DNA from: Bacteroidales bacterium UBA2030
Lineage (GTDB): Bacteria > Bacteroidota > Bacteroidia > Bacteroidales > TTA-H9
Length of the DNA stretch: 8,748 nucleotides
Direction: 5' to 3'
Assembly: GCA_002332755.1 (NCBI GenBank)
Contig: DDBO01000196.1
Span: forward strand, 1-8,748
Within the stretch, counting starts at the first letter, position 1; every line of letters begins with the position of its first letter. Positions 6,190-8,748 of this stretch are shown piece after piece. The notes beneath the pieces are model-generated. The model did not search any database. It saw only the letters and a program-made list of their open reading frames with translations, and was not told the origin of the DNA. A program made the translations under genes and the position numbers.

Positions 6190-8748
6190 ATGTGTAGAAC
6201 TTTTTTTGTATGGATGTTTATCGTTCTTGCTGGATTAAACCTCCAGGCAAGCTCTATTCGCGAGCGCATAAATCTCGACCGCGACTGGCGTTTTCACCTG
6301 GGCCATGCTGCTAATCCTGAAAAAGATTTTAATTTCAGCCTGGTTAGCATTTTTGCCAAAACGGGTAAGGCTGAAGGTACTGCCATAGATCCTCGTTTCG
6401 ACGATAGCCATTGGCAAAAGGTGAACCTTCCCCATGATTGGGCGGTCGAATTACCCTTTGTAAATCATCCTTCCTTCGATGTTATGAGTCACGGATATAA
6501 ACCTGTGGGCGGTTTTTTCCCCGAAAGCAGCATAGGATGGTACAGAAAATCATTTAATCTTGATCCTCAGGATTCCCTCAAAAGAATAACTATTAATTTC
6601 GACGGAGTATTTCGCGACGCCCGCTTTTGGCTTAATGGTTTTTATCTTGGTCGCAACGAGAGTGGTTATATTGGAGTAGAATACGATGTAAGCGATTATG
6701 TTTATTATGACCGCCCCAATGTGTTGGTAGTCAGGGTTGATGCCACCCAATACGAAGGCTGGTTCTATGAGGGTGCCGGCATATACCGACATGTATGGCT
6801 CAATAAATTCCATCCCATACATATTCCGGAGGGAGGAACATTCATTTATTCTTCGTTTAATGGGAACAATGCAGACTTAAATTGGGAAACTCAGGTGCTA
6901 AACCAGAGCAGTGGAGCCAAAGAGGTTGTTCTGCACACCAGACTTCTGACGCGAGAAGGTAATACCATAGCTGAAAAACGAAATCCAGTGGGTATAATAC
7001 CACAGGGAAGAAGTCTTTTGATTAAAGACCGAATAAGGATAAAAGCCCCCAGACGTTGGAGTTTGGAAGATCCTTATTTATACCGTGTAATTCAGGAGGT
7101 AATAGTAGATGGAAGAATCGTCGATCGAAGGACGATCCGAACCGGTTTTCGAACCCTTGAGTGGTCGGCCGATAGAGGATTTTTGCTTAACGGTAAGGCT
7201 GTAAAAATAAAAGGTGTCAACATGCATCAGGATCATGCCGGGGTAGGAGTGGCCCTGCCCGATGGTTTGATTTCCTACAGGGTTCATCTCATCAAGCGCA
7301 TGGGAGCCAATGCCTGGCGAACATCCCACAATCCGCCCGCCCCTGAATTGCTGGATATATGCGATAGTCTGGGTGTTTTGGTACTCGACGAAACCCGCTT
7401 ACTCAACAGTAGCCCTGAATACCTGGATCAATTCAGAAGAATGATTTTACGCGACCGCAACCATCCTTCTGTAATTCTGTGGTCAATTGGTAATGAAGAA
7501 GGTTGGGTACAGACAACACCTACAGGTAAAAAGATTGCAACTACGCTGCTGGCGCTTCAGCATTCTCTCGATCCCACACGCACCTCAACTTATGCTGCCG
7601 ACTTACCTAATGTTTTCAAAGGGATAAACGAAATTATTCCCATCCGGTCATTCAATTACCGCGAAAAACATATGGAAGCTTATCACCGCGATCACCCCAA
7701 TCAGCCTATTCTGGGAACGGAAATGGGTAGTACGGTAACCACCCGGGGCATTTATGTTACTGATTCTGTTAACTGCTACCTGCCCGACCACGACCTTACC
7801 GCACCCTGGTGGGCATCCAGAGCTGAAGAATGGTGGCCAATTGCGGCAGAAAACGATTGGATGGCAGGTGGCTTCATATGGACAGGTCTCGATTACAGAG
7901 GTGAACCTACGCCTTTCCATTGGCCCAATATCTCGTCTCATTTCGGTGTTATGGACCTGTGCGGCTTTCCCAAGAATCTCTATTACTATTACCAATCGTG
8001 GTGGAACGAAGGTTCGGATGTACTTCATATCTCCCCTCACTGGAATTGGCCGTTGCATCAATGGAATAAAAACGAGGTGGAGGTATGGATTAATACCAAT
8101 GCGGATAGTGTAAAATTAAAACTCAATGGTAAAGATCTGGGAACAAGTAAGATAGAGCCCAATCGTCATTTGCGTCGCAAAGTGCCTTATGAACCTGGTA
8201 CCTTAGAAGCCATTGGTTATCGCCAAGGAAGGGAAATTAGACGAAAAGTAGAGACAACTGGACCTGCTTTCGAATTGGTGGTTATCCCCCATAAAACCAC
8301 TGCATTGGCTGATGGAAAAGATATTGTGGTTATGAATATTCATGCCATCGACTCTGGAGGAAGAATAGTCCCTATAGCCAATAATAAGGTGCAATTTAGG
8401 ATTAGTGGCCCGGGCCGCATAATTGGCGTAGGCAATGGAGATCCTTCTTCGCATGAACCTGATAAATGCCAGGAGGGAAAATGGCAACGCTCGCTTTTTA
8501 ATGGTTGGTGCCAGGTAATTGTAGAAATGGGCGATGAGCCCGGCGTTATAAAGTTTGATGCTCTCTCCGAAGGCTTATGGCCCGGAGGCACAGAAATCCA
8601 CACCGTTGATCCAAAAACAGGGGGGAGTTTGCCCGCTCCTGTTAAGGTGACTGGTACTAATAAATTGAATTCTGAACCTTTTATGAATGGGGCAGATATA
8701 AGTTTCTTACCCCAGCTTGAAGAGGAAGGCATTAAATTCTATGATTAC
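6190..8748 (+). CDS. Secreted GH2 beta-galactosidase fused to the start of a GH53 galactanase (3' end outside window)
   Basis: An open frame of 853 residues to the window edge. Residues 1-20 are a signal peptide (FFVWMFIVLAGLNL, cleavage near LQA-SS), with no lipobox. Then a GH2 sugar-binding jelly roll (about 24-206), an Ig-like domain (210-315) and the catalytic barrel (318-605): GVNMHQD (342-348), RTSHNPP (377-383), acid/base Glu436 in GNEE, nucleophile Glu511 in LGTEMGS, and FIWTG (562-566). The segment GEPTPFHWPNISSHFG and CGFPKN followed by YYYYQSWW marks the GalB-like beta-galactosidase clade. DUF4982-like (about 612-692) and C-terminal Ig-like (698-795) domains follow. After a linker (797-831), residues 832-853 read NGADISFLPQLEEEGIKFYD, the typical beginning of GH53 endo-beta-1,4-galactanase. 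Likely role: periplasmic or extracellular breakdown of beta-1,4-galactan to galactose. No independent promoter is seen in the 23 nt before it. GH2 call is firm; GH53 rests on about 20 residues. Confidence 0.9.
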   Translation, partial: MCRTFFVWMFIVLAGLNLQASSIRERINLDRDWRFHLGHAANPEKDFNFSLVSIFAKTGKAEGTAIDPRFDDSHWQKVNLPHDWAVELPFVNHPSFDVMSHGYKPVGGFFPESSIGWYRKSFNLDPQDSLKRITINFDGVFRDARFWLNGFYLGRNESGYIGVEYDVSDYVYYDRPNVLVVRVDATQYEGWFYEGAGIYRHVWLNKFHPIHIPEGGTFIYSSFNGNNADLNWETQVLNQSSGAKEVVLHTRLLTREGNTIAEKRNPVGIIPQGRSLLIKDRIRIKAPRRWSLEDPYLYRVIQEVIVDGRIVDRRTIRTGFRTLEWSADRGFLLNGKAVKIKGVNMHQDHAGVGVALPDGLISYRVHLIKRMGANAWRTSHNPPAPELLDICDSLGVLVLDETRLLNSSPEYLDQFRRMILRDRNHPSVILWSIGNEEGWVQTTPTGKKIATTLLALQHSLDPTRTSTYAADLPNVFKGINEIIPIRSFNYREKHMEAYHRDHPNQPILGTEMGSTVTTRGIYVTDSVNCYLPDHDLTAPWWASRAEEWWPIAAENDWMAGGFIWTGLDYRGEPTPFHWPNISSHFGVMDLCGFPKNLYYYYQSWWNEGSDVLHISPHWNWPLHQWNKNEVEVWINTNADSVKLKLNGKDLGTSKIEPNRHLRRKVPYEPGTLEAIGYRQGREIRRKVETTGPAFELVVIPHKTTALADGKDIVVMNIHAIDSGGRIVPIANNKVQFRISGPGRIIGVGNGDPSSHEPDKCQEGKWQRSLFNGWCQVIVEMGDEPGVIKFDALSEGLWPGGTEIHTVDPKTGGSLPAPVKVTGTNKLNSEPFMNGADISFLPQLEEEGIKFYDY

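Noticed and set aside
7648..8113. Overlapping open frames on both strands (minus 7648-8061, plus 7754-8113)
   Set aside because: They lie within the GH2 catalytic barrel, which is intact in its own frame, and show no protein family features.

Overview
The window looks like a chromosomal segment of a Bacteroidota bacterium, probably class Bacteroidia. The evidence is: genes without Shine-Dalgarno sequences and with A/T-rich leaders; a TAnnTTTG-type -7 promoter element 20 nt before an aspartokinase gene; a lipoprotein carrying the Bacteroidota surface-export signal (Cys-Ser-Lys-Asp-Glu); and a GalB-like GH2 beta-galactosidase typical of glycan-degrading Bacteroidia. Nothing in it looks like a phage, an insertion sequence, a CRISPR array or an RNA gene.

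Layout. On the minus strand, reading right to left, positions 3410 to 1 form a compact three-gene operon: an acetyl-CoA C-acetyltransferase (thiolase), a FabG/PhaB-type short-chain reductase, and a sodium:solute symporter whose C-terminus is cut by the left edge of the window. The gaps between genes are about 30 nt. A strong GC-rich hairpin (3444-3485) separates this operon from a monocistronic serpin gene (3588-4796, minus). Back to back with the serpin, and sharing a short divergent promoter region, is a plus-strand aspartokinase (4904-6166). Only 23 nt after it comes a large secreted glycoside hydrolase that runs off the right edge.

How they work together. Thiolase plus reductase would interconvert acetyl-CoA, acetoacetyl-CoA and 3-hydroxybutyryl-CoA, and the symporter may bring in a related small solute (inference). 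The serpin is predicted to sit on the cell surface as a lipoprotein and trap serine proteases. Aspartokinase is the housekeeping entry step to lysine, threonine and methionine biosynthesis. The last gene appears to be the most notable: a complete GH2 beta-galactosidase whose reading frame continues, after a short linker, into what looks like the start of a GH53 endo-beta-1,4-galactanase. That would put the endo- and exo-activities for beta-1,4-galactan on one polypeptide. Only the first ~22 residues of the GH53 part are in the window.
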